7,811 nucleotides of DNA from Dehalococcoidia bacterium CG2_30_46_19 (GTDB taxonomy: Bacteria; Chloroflexota; Dehalococcoidia; GIF9; AB-539-J10), in the NCBI GenBank assembly GCA_001872925.1, contig MNYD01000053.1:1-7811 (forward strand), given 5' to 3'. The notes under the pieces are model-generated. The model saw nothing but the letters and a program-made list of their open reading frames with translations. It made no database searches and had not been told where the DNA came from. The position numbers and the translations under genes were made by a program. This document shows positions 6,954 through 7,811 of the stretch, piece by piece. The stretch's first letter is position 1; each line of letters starts with the position of its first letter.

Positions 6954-7172
6954 TTAGATAGCAACTACTTCCTTGATTTCAGGCACCTGCTCTTTGAGCA
7001 CACGCTCAATTCCATGCTGTAATGTCATAGTTGCCATTGGACAGCCAGCACAGGCTCCTCTCAATCTCAGCTTGACTACACCATCACTCACATCGACCAA
7101 CTCAACATCTCCTCCATCGGCTTGCAAAGCCGGCCTTATTTTCTTCAGCGCCGCTTCTACCTTCTCTCGCAT
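6954..7172 (-). CDS. nfu: NifU C-terminal-domain (Nfu) Fe-S scaffold/carrier
   Basis: A free-standing 72-residue Nfu domain that carries an Fe-S cluster to target proteins, usually with the cluster bridged between two monomers. The signature is complete: IRPALQADGGDVELV (12-26), then RGACAGCPMATMTL (38-51) with the cluster cysteines C41 and C44, then GIERVLKEQVPEIKEV. It lacks the IscU-like N-terminal domain of full NifU. The start is secured by a strong AAGGAGG (7179-7185) with a six-base spacer. It follows the Rrf2 gene by 41 bases and precedes the FmdB gene by 15, so it belongs to the Suf-like operon. Confidence 0.96.
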   Translation of the reverse strand: MREKVEAALKKIRPALQADGGDVELVDVSDGVVKLRLRGACAGCPMATMTLQHGIERVLKEQVPEIKEVVAI

Positions 7173-7213
7173 ATCCTACCTCCTTTCTTAACTTAATGAG
7201 AAATAAACTTATT

Positions 7214-7670
7214 CTAGCAGCATTTCTCCTCTTTGACTTCATACCCTGCAGTTGTTTCTTTCCTAACCTGCCGTTCCAACAAATCCTGAAGGGTCGTGGA
7301 TTCTAGCACCCTACTTACAGCTGCTTTTACCTCTACCCACACATCGTGAATTACACAGAGACTTGCTCGTGGATATGACTCGGGGTCATCAACACAATCT
7401 GTGGGAGCCATAGACCCTTCCGTGGCTTGAATGATTTCACTGAGCCTTATTTGGGAGGGTGGTCTAGTCAATGTAAACCCACCATGTGTTCCCCGAGCGC
7501 TTCTTAACATCCCCACCACTTTAAGTAGGATAAGTAAATGCTCTTAAGTATTGTTCGGAAATATGTTGCCTTCTGGCAACATCCTTTACCAAGATAGGTC
7601 CCTCCCCATAATGGAGAGCCAAATCAAGCATTGCCATCGTTGCGTAGCGCCCTTTGGTGGAGATTTTCAT
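7214..7670 (-). pseudogene. Rrf2/IscR-family regulator broken by a one-base frameshift
   Basis: Rrf2 proteins are winged-helix repressors, and the IscR branch senses Fe-S status and controls cluster-assembly operons. From the ATG at 7670 the frame reads MKISTKGRYATMAMLDLALH through HISEQYL, the normal N-terminus, then runs out of frame to a TAA at 7523-7521. Skipping one base at about 7544 restores EHLLILLK, then KVVGMLRSARGTHGGF and the remainder to the TAG at 7214. The rebuilt protein has 151 residues. Cluster cysteines expected near 92, 98 and 104 in IscR appear as C92 and C105, while the middle one looks replaced by Y99. It ends in KCC. The rest is so well kept that the extra A may be a sequencing error or a very recent mutation. 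A downstream GTG at 7519 gives 101 residues without most of the DNA-binding domain. Confidence 0.85.
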
Positions 7671-7691
7671 ATCTGCTCGGCTTTATCACCA

Positions 7692-7720
7692 AGTTTATCA
7701 GAAAAGTCGTATCATCTCAA
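7692..7720 (-). promoter_or_regulatory. Candidate promoter for the Rrf2-Nfu-Suf operon
   Basis: On the minus strand TTGAGA (7720-7715) and TAAACT (7697-7692) are separated by 17 bases, giving five and four matches to the sigma-70 consensus. Transcription would start about 15 bases before the Rrf2 ATG. This is the only operon-proximal candidate I found, and the match at -10 is modest. Confidence 0.25.
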
Positions 7721-7740
7721 CAGCTCTCCTCGTTCAAATG
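7713..7740. promoter_or_regulatory. Imperfect inverted repeat, possible operator
   Basis: CATCTCAAC (7713-7721) and GTTCAAATG (7732-7740) are inverted copies matching at 7 of 9 positions, with centres about two helical turns apart. They overlap the candidate -35 box of the Rrf2 gene, where an autoregulatory operator would be expected. The sequence does not match the known IscR type 1 site. Confidence 0.2.
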
Positions 7741-7811
7741 ATTGGCTCGCATGGCTTTCCTAGTCTATGCTGAGATTGTTTAGCAACCTATCCCCCTGGC
7801 CCCCTTCCCTT

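Noticed and set aside
7521..7550. Programmed frameshifting in the Rrf2 gene
   Set aside because: No slippery heptamer or classic +1 stop context is seen at the break. A simple extra A explains it better.
7551..7763. 70-residue plus-strand open frame at the right end
   Set aside because: It is antisense to the N-terminal half of the Rrf2 gene, whose minus-strand reading is clearly recognisable.

Overview
The window looks like a chromosomal segment from an anaerobic bacterium. Most likely it is an uncultured Chloroflexota of the Dehalococcoidia type. That placement is an inference from gene content (a minimal SufC/SufB pair with a small Nfu and an FmdB zinc ribbon, two FdhD genes, oxygen-sensitive NadA) and from the style of the 'TGTCATTCTGAG' / 'CATTGCGAGCC' interspersed repeats. 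It is not proven by any marker in the sequence. No tRNA, rRNA, CRISPR array, transposase or phage gene was seen.

Layout: one plus-strand gene, cysS (32-1393), converges on a long set of minus-strand genes. Reading the minus strand from the right edge, the first operon is for Fe-S cluster assembly: an Rrf2/IscR-type regulator broken by a one-base frameshift (7214-7670), a small Nfu scaffold (6954-7172), an FmdB-type zinc ribbon (6702-6938), SufC (5922-6638) and a short SufB-like scaffold (4971-5918). About 200 bases without a gene (4763-4970) follow, packed with hairpin-forming interspersed repeats. The second minus-strand operon has a molybdenum-cofactor flavour: moaE (4394-4762), a divergent FdhD-like gene lacking the catalytic-loop cysteine (3729-4418), a small MOSC-domain protein (3221-3691), a canonical fdhD (2437-3216) and nadA (1517-2440). 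The nadA start codon is interlocked with the fdhD stop codon.

How the genes may work together: the Suf-like set would build and transfer Fe-S clusters, with Nfu as carrier and the Rrf2 protein as the likely cluster-sensing regulator. NadA needs a [4Fe-4S] cluster to make quinolinate for NAD. FdhD passes sulfur to the molybdenum cofactor of formate dehydrogenase, MoaE makes the dithiolene of molybdopterin, and MOSC proteins are generally linked to sulfur handling at the cofactor. The common theme is therefore sulfur delivery to metal cofactors. No cysteine desulfurase, MoaD, MoaA, MoaC or formate dehydrogenase gene is visible here.

The points most worth a second look are the frameshifted regulator, which also seems to lack one cluster-ligand cysteine, the FdhD paralog without its active loop, and the minimal SufCB/Nfu/FmdB arrangement. 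I see no wholly new system that I can defend.
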